Shown here in pieces: positions 25,714 through 34,049 of a stretch of DNA of 64,000 nucleotides. The stretch is from Bacteroidales bacterium (GTDB lineage: Bacteria; Bacteroidota; Bacteroidia; Bacteroidales; F082). The position numbers and the translations under genes are program-made. A model generated the notes under the pieces. That model saw only the letters and a list, made by a program, of their open reading frames with translations, ran no database searches and was not told the DNA's origin. Where the stretch lies: contig JAEFAE010000004.1 in the NCBI GenBank assembly GCA_016291135.1, positions 1-64,000 of the forward strand. The letters are read 5' to 3'. Positions within the stretch are counted from its first letter, which is position 1; the number at the start of each line of letters is the position of its first letter.

Positions 25714-26598
25714 ATGAAAAGGATCGGCTTTTGGTTGTTCAAGGGTTGGGCGTTCATGGTGTCCATAACGCCTTTCCCCTTGCTGTATCTCCGTTCCTCA
25801 TGCTATTTCCTGTTGCTTTACCATCTGTTGCGTTATCGTCGCAAGGTGGTGCGCGACAACCTGTTGAAGTCGTTTCCGGAGAAATCGTCGAAAGAGATCA
25901 AACGCATCGAGAGGCGTTTCTATCGCAACCTTTGCGACCTCGGGGTCGAGATCGTCAAGCTGATGACGGTGAAGCCGGATACCTTGGCCCAGCGGGTACG
26001 GTTTGTCAATCCTGAGTTGATTCGGGAACTCTATGACAAACAACGGAGCTATTTCGCCGCCATCCCGCATTCGGGCAACTGGGAATGGTACGGAAAGCTC
26101 ATGCACCGGGTGTCGGACCATAAGGCGTCGGCGATCTACAAGAAGCTGTCCAATCCCGATTTCGATGCTTTCATCAACCGCCTTCGCCGCAATTTCAACC
26201 AGGACCAGGAGCAGATGATCGAGGCCCAGACGGCCTTGAAGACCTTGGTGCGCCGCAAGGACTTGGTCAACGCCATTTTGCTTGTGGGCGACCAGTCTCC
26301 CCGTGGGGTGGCTTCCGACTACTGGACCGACTTCCTGCATCGCGACACCTGTTGGTTCTACGGCTTGGAGAAGATGGCCCGTTTGCTGGACTACGCCGTG
26401 GTCTTTGTGGAAATGACCCGTATGCGCCGTGGACGTTACGAGGTCCGGTTCCATCTGATCTGCGAAGATCCCAAGACCATGGAGGAAGGCGCCATCATGG
26501 AACAATATGTGCGGCATATCGAGCGTTTTATCCAAGATCAACCCGACAACTGGCTTTGGTCGCATCGGCGTTGGAAACATTCTAGACAAGTAGCATGA
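25714..26598 (+). CDS. Lysophospholipid/lipid A acyltransferase (LpxL/HtrB family)
   Basis: 294 residues from MKRIGFWLFK; a longer frame would overlap the GWxTD gene. It has an N-terminal membrane anchor (about 10-40) and then the acyltransferase domain with the HX4E motif (HSGNWE, about residue 117), the substrate segment GDQSPRG and a C-terminal NWLWSHRRWK typical of LpxL/LpxM. It should add a secondary acyl chain to lipid A at the inner membrane. It shares a 4-base ATGA overlap with the glycosyltransferase gene and lies 10 bp after GWxTD, so the three form an envelope operon. Which LpxL-type position it acylates cannot be told. Confidence 0.9.
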   Translation: MKRIGFWLFKGWAFMVSITPFPLLYLRSSCYFLLLYHLLRYRRKVVRDNLLKSFPEKSSKEIKRIERRFYRNLCDLGVEIVKLMTVKPDTLAQRVRFVNPELIRELYDKQRSYFAAIPHSGNWEWYGKLMHRVSDHKASAIYKKLSNPDFDAFINRLRRNFNQDQEQMIEAQTALKTLVRRKDLVNAILLVGDQSPRGVASDYWTDFLHRDTCWFYGLEKMARLLDYAVVFVEMTRMRRGRYEVRFHLICEDPKTMEEGAIMEQYVRHIERFIQDQPDNWLWSHRRWKHSRQVA

Positions 26599-27620
26599 TG
26601 AAACGTGTGGCAGTGGTCATATTGAACTACAACGGCAAGAAGTTCCTCGAGGAGTTTCTTCCCACGGTGATTGCCCAGACCGATCCGACGCTGGCAGACA
26701 TCGTGGTGGCAGACAATGCCTCCACGGACGGCTCGGTGGCCTTCATGCAGGAACGCTTCCCCGACATCCGTTTGATTGTCAACGAGTCCAACGGGGGCTT
26801 TTCCACGGGATACAACCTTGCCTTGCAACAGGTCGAGGCGACGTATTATGTGTTGCTGAACTCCGACATCGAGGTGACGCCGCATTGGATCGAGCCGGTG
26901 GTGGCCCTGATGGATGCCGATCCTGCCATCGCCGCCTGCCAGCCCAAGATCCTTTCCTATTACGAGCGGAACAAGTTCGAGTATGCCGGTGCGGCAGGAG
27001 GCTTTATCGACCAATACGGGTATCCGTTCTGCCGGGGACGCCTGTTCCAACACCTGGAGGAAGACCATGGGCAATACGATGATGTGGCCGAGGTGTTTTG
27101 GGCTACGGGTGCCTGCCTGTTTGTCAGGGCCGACCTGTACCGGAAGTACGGCGGACTCGACGATTCCTTCTTTGCCCACATGGAGGAGATCGATTTCTGC
27201 TGGCGGATGAAGAACCTGGGCTACAAGATCTATTGCTGCCCCCAATCGAAGGTGTATCACATCGGGGGAGGCACCTTGCCCAAGAGCTCGGCACGCAAGA
27301 CCTTCCTCAACTTCAGGAACAACCTGTCGCTCCTTTATAAGAACCTGCCCGACGGACGGTTGTTCTGGACCATTGCCTACCGCATCCTCTTGGACTGGGT
27401 GGCAGCGGTCAAGTTCCTGTTTGGCGGCAGCTGGGCGGACTGTTGGGCGGTGACCCGGGCCCATGTCGCTTTCTATCGGCGGCTTCCGGTCTTGCGCAAG
27501 GTGCGCAAGGAACTGGCCCACAACAAGGTCGGCAAGGTATACCTCCGGAACATTGTGTTCGACAATTTCCTCCGGGGCAAGAAACGGTATTCGGAGCTAG
27601 ATCCCGAGCAGTTCTCCTAG
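26595..27620 (+). CDS. Family 2 glycosyltransferase
   Basis: 341 residues. The GT-A fold is shown by VVILNYNG at the start, VADNASTDGS (nucleotide-binding), the DxD-like LLNSDIE at about residue 95, and the FWATGACLFVRADLY and HMEEIDFCWRM segments typical of rhamnosyltransferase-like GT2 enzymes. The C-terminal helices may contact the membrane. It likely transfers a sugar onto a lipopolysaccharide or surface glycan. The last 24 bases overlap the 3' end of convergent aroQ, with no hairpin terminator between them. Confidence 0.9.
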   Translation: MMKRVAVVILNYNGKKFLEEFLPTVIAQTDPTLADIVVADNASTDGSVAFMQERFPDIRLIVNESNGGFSTGYNLALQQVEATYYVLLNSDIEVTPHWIEPVVALMDADPAIAACQPKILSYYERNKFEYAGAAGGFIDQYGYPFCRGRLFQHLEEDHGQYDDVAEVFWATGACLFVRADLYRKYGGLDDSFFAHMEEIDFCWRMKNLGYKIYCCPQSKVYHIGGGTLPKSSARKTFLNFRNNLSLLYKNLPDGRLFWTIAYRILLDWVAAVKFLFGGSWADCWAVTRAHVAFYRRLPVLRKVRKELAHNKVGKVYLRNIVFDNFLRGKKRYSELDPEQFS

Positions 27621-28019
27621 GGCTAGGGCATAGCCTTCCAGTCCTTTTCCCATGATGCAGTCGCGGCAAGCCTCGGCGGTGAAAGAGTGGTGCCGATAGG
27701 CCTCACGTTGTTGGATGTCGGTGAGGTGCACCTCGATGACGGGAAGGTGGATGGCGCGGATGCAGTCGGCCAAGGCGATGGAGGTGTGGGCGTAGGCACC
27801 GGGATTGAACACCACGCCGTCATAATGGCCGTCGGCTTCTTGAAGCCGGTCGATGAGGACGCCCTCGTGGTTGCTTTGCAGGTAATCGATATGGATATCG
27901 TGGAAACGGCTTTTAAGCTCGACCAGGAAATCGTCGAAGGAACGGGTGCCGTAGATGCCAGGTTCGCGGGTGCCCAGCAGGTTGAGATTGGGGCCGTTGA
28001 GAATCAATATTTTTTTCAT
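27597..28019 (-). CDS. aroQ: Type II 3-dehydroquinate dehydratase
   Basis: 140 residues, the usual length for the small type II enzyme. ILNGPNLNLLGTREP gives the start of the family, FNPGAYAHTSIAL contains the catalytic Tyr/His region, and VIEVHLTDI and RHHSF follow the family pattern. It makes 3-dehydroshikimate in the shikimate pathway in the cytoplasm. The start chosen (MKKILILNGP) lies four bases after a TACCTTTG promoter element, implying little or no leader. It overlaps the convergent glycosyltransferase gene by 24 bp. Confidence 0.95.
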   Translation of the reverse strand: MKKILILNGPNLNLLGTREPGIYGTRSFDDFLVELKSRFHDIHIDYLQSNHEGVLIDRLQEADGHYDGVVFNPGAYAHTSIALADCIRAIHLPVIEVHLTDIQQREAYRHHSFTAEACRDCIMGKGLEGYALALGELLGI

Positions 28020-28023
28020 TTTG

Positions 28024-28031
28024 CAAAGGTA
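28024..28031 (-). promoter_or_regulatory. -7 element immediately before aroQ
   Basis: Minus-strand TACCTTTG, then CAAA and ATG. It is divergent from, and 14 bp away from, the aldo/keto reductase promoter. Confidence 0.6.
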
Positions 28032-28045
28032 ATAATTGTTTTTTG

Positions 28046-28053
28046 TATATTTG
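28046..28053 (+). promoter_or_regulatory. -7 element for the aldo/keto reductase
   Basis: TATATTTG, 18 bases before the ATG, with a TTTG 22 bases further upstream as a -33 candidate. Confidence 0.6.
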
Positions 28054-28071
28054 TAGCAAATATTCGAAAGA

Positions 28072-29094
28072 ATGAAAAGAGTCTCTATTGGCAACACCGG
28101 CCTCAAGGTAAACAAGAACGGTTTCGGGGCACTCCCCATTCAACGGATCTCGATGAAAGAAGCGGTTTACCTGCTTCGCAAGGCATACGACAACGGCATC
28201 GACTTTTACGACACGGCCCGTTTCTATACGGACAGCGAGGAGAAGATCGGAGAAGCCTTTGCTGGGATGCGCGACAAGGTGGTGATCGCCTCCAAGACGG
28301 GCGCCCAAACGGTGGAGGATTTCTGGAAGGACCTGCACACCACGTTGAAAAACCTGCGCACCGACTACCTCGACCTGTATCAGTTCCACAACCCGGACTA
28401 CTGTCCCAAACCGGGCGACAAGGCGGGGTTGTATGACGCCGTCAAGGTGGCCCAACGTCAGGGGAAGGTGCGTTTCATCGGCATCAGCAACCACCGTCAG
28501 GCGGTAGCCAAGGAGGCCATCGAGCGGAACCTCTACGACACGCTTCAGTATCCTTTTTCCTATCTTTCCTCGGAAGACGATGCGGCCATTGTGGAAGCAG
28601 CACGCAAGCGTGGGATGGGCTTCATCTGCATGAAGGCGCTGGCCGGTGGGTTGATTACCGACTCGGCGCTGGCATACGCCTACCTTAACCAATACGACTA
28701 CGTGCTTCCCATCTGGGGCATCCAGCGGGAACAGGAGCTCGACGCGTTCATCTCTTATCAGGAGAACCCGCCTGAGATGTCGCCCAAGATGTGGAAGAAG
28801 ATCGAGGAGGACAAGAAGGAACTTGCCGGTGATTTTTGCCGGGGATGCGGGTATTGCCTGCCTTGCACGGCCGGTATCCAGATCAATGACTGTGCCCGCA
28901 TGAGCCTCTTCCTGCGACGGGCGCCCCTGAGCGTGTATCTGACGGAGGAATGGGCGGAAAAGATGAAATTGATTGAGGATTGCGTGCATTGCAACCAGTG
29001 TCATGAGCGCTGCCCTTACGGCTTGAACGTGCCCGACTTGCTCAAGCGCAACTACGACGATTTCCAGACCTTCTGGAAGCAGCGCGAGGCCTGA
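28072..29094 (+). CDS. Aldo/keto reductase with C-terminal 4Fe-4S ferredoxin domain
   Basis: 340 residues. The AKR barrel contains the D-Y-K-H catalytic set (DFYDTARFY, VIASKTG, YQFHNPD). After about residue 250 come two cysteine clusters, CRGCGYCLPC and CVHCNQCHERCP, predicted to hold iron-sulfur centres. The family is common in anaerobes and is usually annotated only as an oxidoreductase; the substrate is unknown. It is transcribed from the region it shares with divergent aroQ. The next gene downstream has its own promoter and riboswitch. Confidence 0.93.
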   Translation: MKRVSIGNTGLKVNKNGFGALPIQRISMKEAVYLLRKAYDNGIDFYDTARFYTDSEEKIGEAFAGMRDKVVIASKTGAQTVEDFWKDLHTTLKNLRTDYLDLYQFHNPDYCPKPGDKAGLYDAVKVAQRQGKVRFIGISNHRQAVAKEAIERNLYDTLQYPFSYLSSEDDAAIVEAARKRGMGFICMKALAGGLITDSALAYAYLNQYDYVLPIWGIQREQELDAFISYQENPPEMSPKMWKKIEEDKKELAGDFCRGCGYCLPCTAGIQINDCARMSLFLRRAPLSVYLTEEWAEKMKLIEDCVHCNQCHERCPYGLNVPDLLKRNYDDFQTFWKQREA

Positions 29095-29134
29095 TTTTTT
29101 TTGTGCCGTTTTCTTGCGTTTTCCACTTTATTTG

Positions 29135-29142
29135 TATCTTTG
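29135..29142 (+). promoter_or_regulatory. -7 element upstream of the cobalamin riboswitch
   Basis: TATCTTTG directly before the first riboswitch bases. A CTTG 18 bases upstream is a weak -33 candidate. Confidence 0.6.
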
Positions 29143-29146
29143 CAAG

Positions 29147-29312
29147 CGATAGGTGGTGTCCGAAAGGACTCAATAGGGAATCGGGTGTGAATCCCGGACA
29201 GTTCCCGCTGCTGTGTTGGTTGCAAGCTGCCCATCATGCCACTGTCTGACGCTCGTCGGATGGGAAGGCGGTCAGTAAAACCGAAGTCAGAAGACCTGCC
29301 TCCTGTCAGGAA
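29147..29312 (+). promoter_or_regulatory. Cobalamin (B12) riboswitch
   Basis: The conserved blocks appear in order: AATAGGGAA, GGGTGTGAATCCC, ACAGTTCCCGCTGCTGT, GCCACTG and AAGTCAGAAGACCTGCC (the B12 box area). About 100 bases of leader follow before the ATG of the first operon gene. It is expected to shut the operon off when cobalamin is plentiful. I see no U-tract terminator in the leader, so translational control is more likely than attenuation. It fills most of the 321-base gap between the reductase and the operon. Confidence 0.95.
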
Positions 29313-29415
29313 AACAAAGCTTTCGGGATAAGAGCTGGCTGTTCAACCCTATTGTGGCGCCCAACCCATTCCTAGAAGTTTTGAGGTGAAACACGAACAT
29401 TAACCTTAAAAACTG

Positions 29416-30606
29416 ATGCGTATGCGTTTAAAAAACTTTACCCTTTTGGTCCTTATGGGACTTTTCGGTCTTTTTACGACCAACCTGTTTGCCCAAGAAG
29501 ATGCCTCTATCGATCCTGCCAACATCCGCTATTGGATCGGTGAGGGCGACAATGAGGTGATTTTCATCGCCAACTGGAACAACCCCGACACGGCCTTGGC
29601 CTGGGGCTATCGCTTCAACGGGAACACCCTCATGGTGAAAGACGTGATGGATGCCGTGGCGGAAACCGACACGCGTTTCGACTATACCGCTTCGGGCAGC
29701 ATCATTTCGAACCTTACCTTCAACGACGGCGTACTGGACCTCGCCTTGGTGGGCGGATGGTGGATGTACAACGTGAATGGGATCACGGCTGGCAACTACT
29801 TCGATGCCCAACCGGTGGTCAATGGCGATGTGATCAAGGTCGGCGACGAGTCGTGCGGCATCATCACGGACTTTGAGCTCTGGACCTATGTCTGGACCAA
29901 GGAGGTAGCGGCGGTGTATCCGCTTGCCGAAGAGGCCACCATCGATCCTTCCGAGATCCTGTGCTGGATCGGCGAAGGTGAAAACGAGGTGGTTTTTGCC
30001 GTCAACTGGAACAACCCCGACACTTGCCTGGCTTGGGGCTACCGCTTCAACACTCCTGCCGTGCAGGTGAAAGAGGTGATGGACGCCATTGCCGAGAAAG
30101 ACGGTCGTTTTGCCTACGTTCCCGGTGATTGGGGCGTTGCCGACATCACCTACAACTCTGGCGCCCTGCATCTGGCCCTCGCTGGAATGTATTGGCTGTT
30201 CAATGTCAACGGCATCATGGCTCCCTACGGTTACGATGCCATGCCGGTCCAAAACGGCGACTTCATCAAATGGGGCGACGAGTCCTGCGCTACGGAGATC
30301 GCCCAATGGACGTATGTGTGGGATACCCCGGTGATCCCGGTGGCCAACAACACGGCGGTGTCGGAAGGGGCTTCCGAACTTTCGGTCTATCCCAATCCTG
30401 CCGTTTCCTTTGCGATGGTTGACTTGGCCGGCCAGGCGGGCACCGTGGTGGTTTCGGACCTCCAGGGCAGGGTGCTCGACGTCGTTCAGGTTAGCGCGGG
30501 AAGCCAAGCCATCCGTTTGGAGACGGCGTCATACGAGGCCGGTATCTATCTGGTGAGCATGCGTCGCGACGGTGATGTCAAGACCGTGAAACTGATTGTC
30601 CAATGA
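29416..30606 (+). CDS. T9SS-sorted surface protein with two tandem repeats, B12-regulated
   Basis: 396 residues with a Sec signal peptide (ends near LFAQ). Two homologous domains of about 135 residues follow, each with a WIGEG-NEV start, NWNNPDT-LAWGYRF, a W-YNVNGI or W-FNVNGI segment, a NGD-IK-GDESC loop and a final WTYVW. The tail is a T9SS type A sorting domain (VYPNPAVSFA to KLIVQ). The NVNG-NGD part loosely recalls the transcobalamin-like DUF4430 domain. That is only a resemblance. As first gene behind the cobalamin riboswitch, a role in capturing cobamides on the cell surface is a fair inference. It shares an ATGA overlap with the next gene. Confidence 0.82.
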   Translation: MRMRLKNFTLLVLMGLFGLFTTNLFAQEDASIDPANIRYWIGEGDNEVIFIANWNNPDTALAWGYRFNGNTLMVKDVMDAVAETDTRFDYTASGSIISNLTFNDGVLDLALVGGWWMYNVNGITAGNYFDAQPVVNGDVIKVGDESCGIITDFELWTYVWTKEVAAVYPLAEEATIDPSEILCWIGEGENEVVFAVNWNNPDTCLAWGYRFNTPAVQVKEVMDAIAEKDGRFAYVPGDWGVADITYNSGALHLALAGMYWLFNVNGIMAPYGYDAMPVQNGDFIKWGDESCATEIAQWTYVWDTPVIPVANNTAVSEGASELSVYPNPAVSFAMVDLAGQAGTVVVSDLQGRVLDVVQVSAGSQAIRLETASYEAGIYLVSMRRDGDVKTVKLIVQ

Positions 30607-31583
30607 GAAAAATCCTATCCATATTTTTAGTTTTGCTCCCGCTGCTGTCGGTGGCGCAGTTCGCGCCACCGGCGGGGCAGGAGGGGACCACGGCCATGAG
30701 CGCCGATTCTTCCGCCTTTGTGGCATGGGCCACCGGTTGTGTGGTGGAACGAGGCCCCAAACGCATCGACCGGCCTGAACAGGGCGTGGCCAGCTATGGG
30801 GTGGAGGCCGATGCCTTGGGTAAGGCCGACGACACCTTGCTGGTGAGTCTGGGCGATGGCGGAAACGCCGTGTTGACTTTTGCCTCGCCCATCTGCAACG
30901 GACCGGGCCCCGACTTCGCCGTGTTTGAGAATCCCTTGGAGAGTGCCCAGCATCCGGGAACCTATTTCCTGGAACTGGCTTTCGTTGAGGTGAGCTCCGA
31001 CGGGGAACACTTCGTGCGTTTTCCGGCCTATTCCAACATCCCTTATGAAACACAGATGGGGTCTTTCGGATGCACGGATCCCAGCCTGGTGCATAATCTG
31101 GCGGGGAAATACGCCCCGCATTACGGAACGCCCTTCGACCTCGAGGACTTGGAAGATGAGGCAGGGCTTGACAAGCAAAGCATCACCCATGTCAGGGTGG
31201 TCGATGTGGTGGGTTGTATCCGCCCGGAATATGCCACCTACGATGTCCAAGACCATATCGTCAACGATCCCTGGCCGACGCCTTTCGAGTCGAGCGGTTT
31301 CGACCTGGATGCGGTGGGCGTGATCCACGACGTGGCCCATTACCAGGTGGGTGAGCGTCCCGAGCCGATGGTGACGGTGGCCCCCAATCCCGTCGCCGAC
31401 CAGCTCCATGTGGAAGCGGAGCAGTTCGTTTCCCTTGCGGTCTATTCGGTTGCCGGCCAACCGTTGCTGGTCTCGGAATCCCCTCTCGTCGACGTGTCGT
31501 TCCTTCCCGATGGCCTCTATCTGCTTCGGGTGGTGGATGGTGACCGTACCGTTGTCAAGAAAATCATCAAAACCAAGCTATGA
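30603..31583 (+). CDS. T9SS-sorted cell-surface protein of the B12 operon
   Basis: 326 residues: signal peptide (to about SVAQ), one beta-rich domain with GDGGNAVLTF, GPGPDFAVFENP, FLELAFVEVSSDG and HVRVVDVVG, then a T9SS sorting domain (VAPNPVADQL to KIIKTKL). Proteins with this FAVFEN/FVEVSSDG domain are recurrent companions of BtuG and TonB receptor genes in Bacteroidota cobalamin loci; I recall them as generic 'cell surface protein'. Translation is coupled to both neighbours by 4-base ATGA overlaps. Direct cobalamin binding is possible but cannot be read from the sequence. Confidence 0.78.
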   Translation: MRKILSIFLVLLPLLSVAQFAPPAGQEGTTAMSADSSAFVAWATGCVVERGPKRIDRPEQGVASYGVEADALGKADDTLLVSLGDGGNAVLTFASPICNGPGPDFAVFENPLESAQHPGTYFLELAFVEVSSDGEHFVRFPAYSNIPYETQMGSFGCTDPSLVHNLAGKYAPHYGTPFDLEDLEDEAGLDKQSITHVRVVDVVGCIRPEYATYDVQDHIVNDPWPTPFESSGFDLDAVGVIHDVAHYQVGERPEPMVTVAPNPVADQLHVEAEQFVSLAVYSVAGQPLLVSESPLVDVSFLPDGLYLLRVVDGDRTVVKKIIKTKL

Positions 31584-32659
31584 AAACAAAAACCCTATTT
31601 CTGTCGCTTTTTGCGCTGCTTCTGTTGGCAGCCTGCACGCCGGACCCTGTGGATCCGGTAACCCCCGACAATCCCAACCAGCTGACCCTTGGGAAAGGGG
31701 TGCTTGTGCTTAACGAGGGGAGCTATACCAATGCCAATTCCACGCTTACCTTCTATGATACCGAGAAGGACAGTGTGATGAACTACCTGTTCTATCGGGT
31801 CAACGGTGCTCCGATTGGCGATGTGGGCCAAAGCCTCTGCCTGGTGGATGGCAAACTCTTCATTGTGGTCAACAACAGCAAGTATATTTATAAGGTGGAC
31901 GCCCGAACCATTCAGTGCGACACCACCCAACCTTATAAGCTCGACAGCGTGTTCCTGTCGCCCCGATACATGCATGCAGTGGCCCCCAACAAAGCGTACG
32001 TCAGTGACCTGATCAGCCGAAACCTGTGGATCATCGACCCGCAGACCTTGACCCTTTCGGGTGCCGTTGCGATGGGCAAGCCCACCGAGACCATGGTGCA
32101 GGTGGGGCGGGAACTCTTCTTGACCAACTATTCCCGCTACTATGCTGACGACATTCAAAACAACACCGTGCAGGTGGTGGATGTCGAAAACGACCTGAAG
32201 GTCGCCGAAATCGAAGTCGGCTATGAGCCCAACGGCATGGTGGTGGACGGTCAAGGCATGGTCTGGGTGCTCTGCGAGGGTGACGTGAACGACTTCGACG
32301 TGCCGAGTACCTTGTGGCGCATCAATCCGCGGTTGCGGCGGGCTTCCTTGATGCGTACCTTCGAGGGAAAAGCCCTGAGCCTGGCCATCGATCCTACGGG
32401 GAACTACCTGTATTATTTCCACAATGGCGACTTGCACCGTTGTTCCGTTGACGCTCCTGAAGCGGACGACAGTTTCTGCATTCCTGCCGACGGAAGACTG
32501 CTTTACAAGATTTCGGTGAATCCCGAGAATGGCGACCTCTATGTTTCCGATGCCAAGAACTATGTGGTGAATGGATCGGTGTACCGCTATACCTCCGATG
32601 GGTTGCTGCTGGGCAGCTTCAACGCAGGCATCTGCCCCGGATACATGTTGTTCTACTAA
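31580..32659 (+). CDS. YncE-like beta-propeller lipoprotein, BtuG-like
   Basis: 359 residues. The lipobox LLAAC is followed by a TPDPVDP linker. The rest is a propeller-type repeat protein: VLNEGSYTNANSTLTFYD, VVNNSKYIYKVD, YVSDLISRNLWIID, GYEPNGMVVDGQGMVWVLCEG and DLYVSDAKNY. The length and the opening NEG-Y-N-NSTL match the DUF5074/YncE family to which Bacteroides BtuG belongs, a surface lipoprotein that binds cobalamin very tightly and passes it to the TonB receptor BtuB. Position in the riboswitch-controlled operon agrees. No btuB gene is adjacent, so the partner receptor must be encoded elsewhere. Confidence 0.85.
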   Translation: MKTKTLFLSLFALLLLAACTPDPVDPVTPDNPNQLTLGKGVLVLNEGSYTNANSTLTFYDTEKDSVMNYLFYRVNGAPIGDVGQSLCLVDGKLFIVVNNSKYIYKVDARTIQCDTTQPYKLDSVFLSPRYMHAVAPNKAYVSDLISRNLWIIDPQTLTLSGAVAMGKPTETMVQVGRELFLTNYSRYYADDIQNNTVQVVDVENDLKVAEIEVGYEPNGMVVDGQGMVWVLCEGDVNDFDVPSTLWRINPRLRRASLMRTFEGKALSLAIDPTGNYLYYFHNGDLHRCSVDAPEADDSFCIPADGRLLYKISVNPENGDLYVSDAKNYVVNGSVYRYTSDGLLLGSFNAGICPGYMLFY

Positions 32660-32670
32660 TAGATGAAACG

Positions 32671-32835
32671 ATGAAGAAGATCTGTCCCAAATGCGGAAAG
32701 GAATTCGAGTGCATCCATTCCAAGGACTGCTGGTGTGCCAAGGTGAACCTCGACGAAGAGGCCCGGAAACGGTTGACTGGATATAAAGACTGCCTATGCA
32801 AGGATTGTTTGTCAGCCATCGCCGCCTCGCACTGA
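32671..32835 (+). CDS. Cysteine-rich CWC-family small protein
   Basis: 54 residues: CPKCGK, FEC, DCWC and CLCKDC give eight cysteines in the pattern of the Cys_rich_CWC family, a probable small zinc-binding protein. It starts 11 bp after the BtuG-like gene, and its last 40 bases overlap the start of the BtuF-like gene in another frame. Its function is unknown. It recurs beside B12 uptake genes in related genomes as far as I recall. Confidence 0.8.
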   Translation: MKKICPKCGKEFECIHSKDCWCAKVNLDEEARKRLTGYKDCLCKDCLSAIAASH

Positions 32836-33977
32836 TTTTTGGGGTGTTGGTGCTGTTGTTGGCTTCGTGCCGGCACACGCCATCCGTTCCCAAGGAAACT
32901 TCTGTCTCCTCTGCCGATACAGTAGCCCTGGGGGAGAACCTCTTCCGTTATGCACGGAACGTAACGGCTTATCCTACCGAATACGGCTATCTGATGGAGG
33001 TGCTCAACCCTTGGGATTCCACACAGAAGCTGGGCCGGTTTGCCCTTCTTAAAGAAGGCGTGCCTGCAGCGAACTGCCCTGCCGGATGGGAGCCGGTGTC
33101 CATTCCAGCTCAGTCGTTCGTGTCTTTTTCATCAACACAGTGGTCGGTGTTTTTGTTGTTGGACGAAATCGACCGCGTGAAAGGCATCCTGGAGGGACGC
33201 TACGTCCACGATGTCCGGATGAAGCGCCTGTTGGACGAGGGGATCGTGAAAGACGTGGGGACGGAATCGGCCAAGAACATCGAGTTGATGATCCAGATGC
33301 ATCCCGACCTCTTGCTCTATTCGCCCTATTTCGATGGGAACCAGGATCCCCTGAAAGTGACGGGAGCCGTGTTGTTCCCCTTTGCCGACTACTTGGAGAC
33401 CACCCCCTTGGGCCGTGCCGAATGGATCCGTGTCGTGGGCCTGCTCACCGGTCGCCAACATGAGGCCGATTCCTGCTTCGAGGCCATCGTGCATCGCTAC
33501 GAAACCTTGAAAGCCTGTTGCGCTGAGGTGGTTGACAAGCCCACCGTCTTTTCAGACTTGGCCTTCAATGGCCAATGGTATATCGCTGGAGGACAGAGCT
33601 ACATCGCCCGTCTGTTTGCCGATGCAGGGGCGGAGTACCTCTGGAAGGACAACCCTTCCGCCGCCAGTTTCCCCCTCGATGCGGAGACCATCCTGGCCAA
33701 GGCCAGGCATGCCGATTTCTGGCGGGTGGCCAACTCTTCTTCCTTGCCGATGACGTATGCATCGTTGCAGAAGGAGAATGCGGTCTATGGCTTGTTCGAT
33801 GCCTTCCTGAACCGGAAGATCCTCGTTTGCGACATCCAGGAGACCGGCTATTTCGAGACCTCGCAGCTGGAGCCGGATGTGCTCTTGGCGGACTTCATCC
33901 ATTTTTTCCATCCGGAACGGTTGACGGGTATCTATGCCGACTATGAGCCCAAATACTACCATTTGATGGGTGAATAG
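32796..33977 (+). CDS. btuF: Cobalamin ABC transporter substrate-binding lipoprotein (BtuF-like)
   Basis: 393 residues with lipobox LLASC. The fold is a type III periplasmic binding protein: RVKGILEGRYVHD, the spine region with NIELMIQMHPDLLLYS, FPFADYLETTPLGRAEWIRVVGLL (typical of BtuF/FhuD) and a second lobe with GGQSYIARLFADAGAEYLW. It should deliver cobamide to the BtuCD permease in the inner membrane. No btuC or btuD follows, so transporter genes are elsewhere. The start overlaps the CWC gene by 40 bp; M1 was chosen because it gives the signal peptide. Iron-complex binding is the main alternative, made less likely by the riboswitch. Confidence 0.85.
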   Translation: MQGLFVSHRRLALIFGVLVLLLASCRHTPSVPKETSVSSADTVALGENLFRYARNVTAYPTEYGYLMEVLNPWDSTQKLGRFALLKEGVPAANCPAGWEPVSIPAQSFVSFSSTQWSVFLLLDEIDRVKGILEGRYVHDVRMKRLLDEGIVKDVGTESAKNIELMIQMHPDLLLYSPYFDGNQDPLKVTGAVLFPFADYLETTPLGRAEWIRVVGLLTGRQHEADSCFEAIVHRYETLKACCAEVVDKPTVFSDLAFNGQWYIAGGQSYIARLFADAGAEYLWKDNPSAASFPLDAETILAKARHADFWRVANSSSLPMTYASLQKENAVYGLFDAFLNRKILVCDIQETGYFETSQLEPDVLLADFIHFFHPERLTGIYADYEPKYYHLMGE

Positions 33978-33983
33978 TTTTTT

Positions 33984-34015
33984 TTTGCTTTTATTTGTGG
34001 ATTTCTCTATTTTTG
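33984..34015 (+). promoter_or_regulatory. Complete Bacteroidota promoter (-33 TTTG, -7 TATTTTTG)
   Basis: TTTG, 20 bases, then TATTTTTG; this is the best consensus match in the window. It ends 34 bases before the zinc-ribbon protein start and separates that gene from the B12 operon. Confidence 0.75.
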
Positions 34016-34049
34016 TCTCTTCAAAGTGGTTTTCTAAATCAAATACAAT

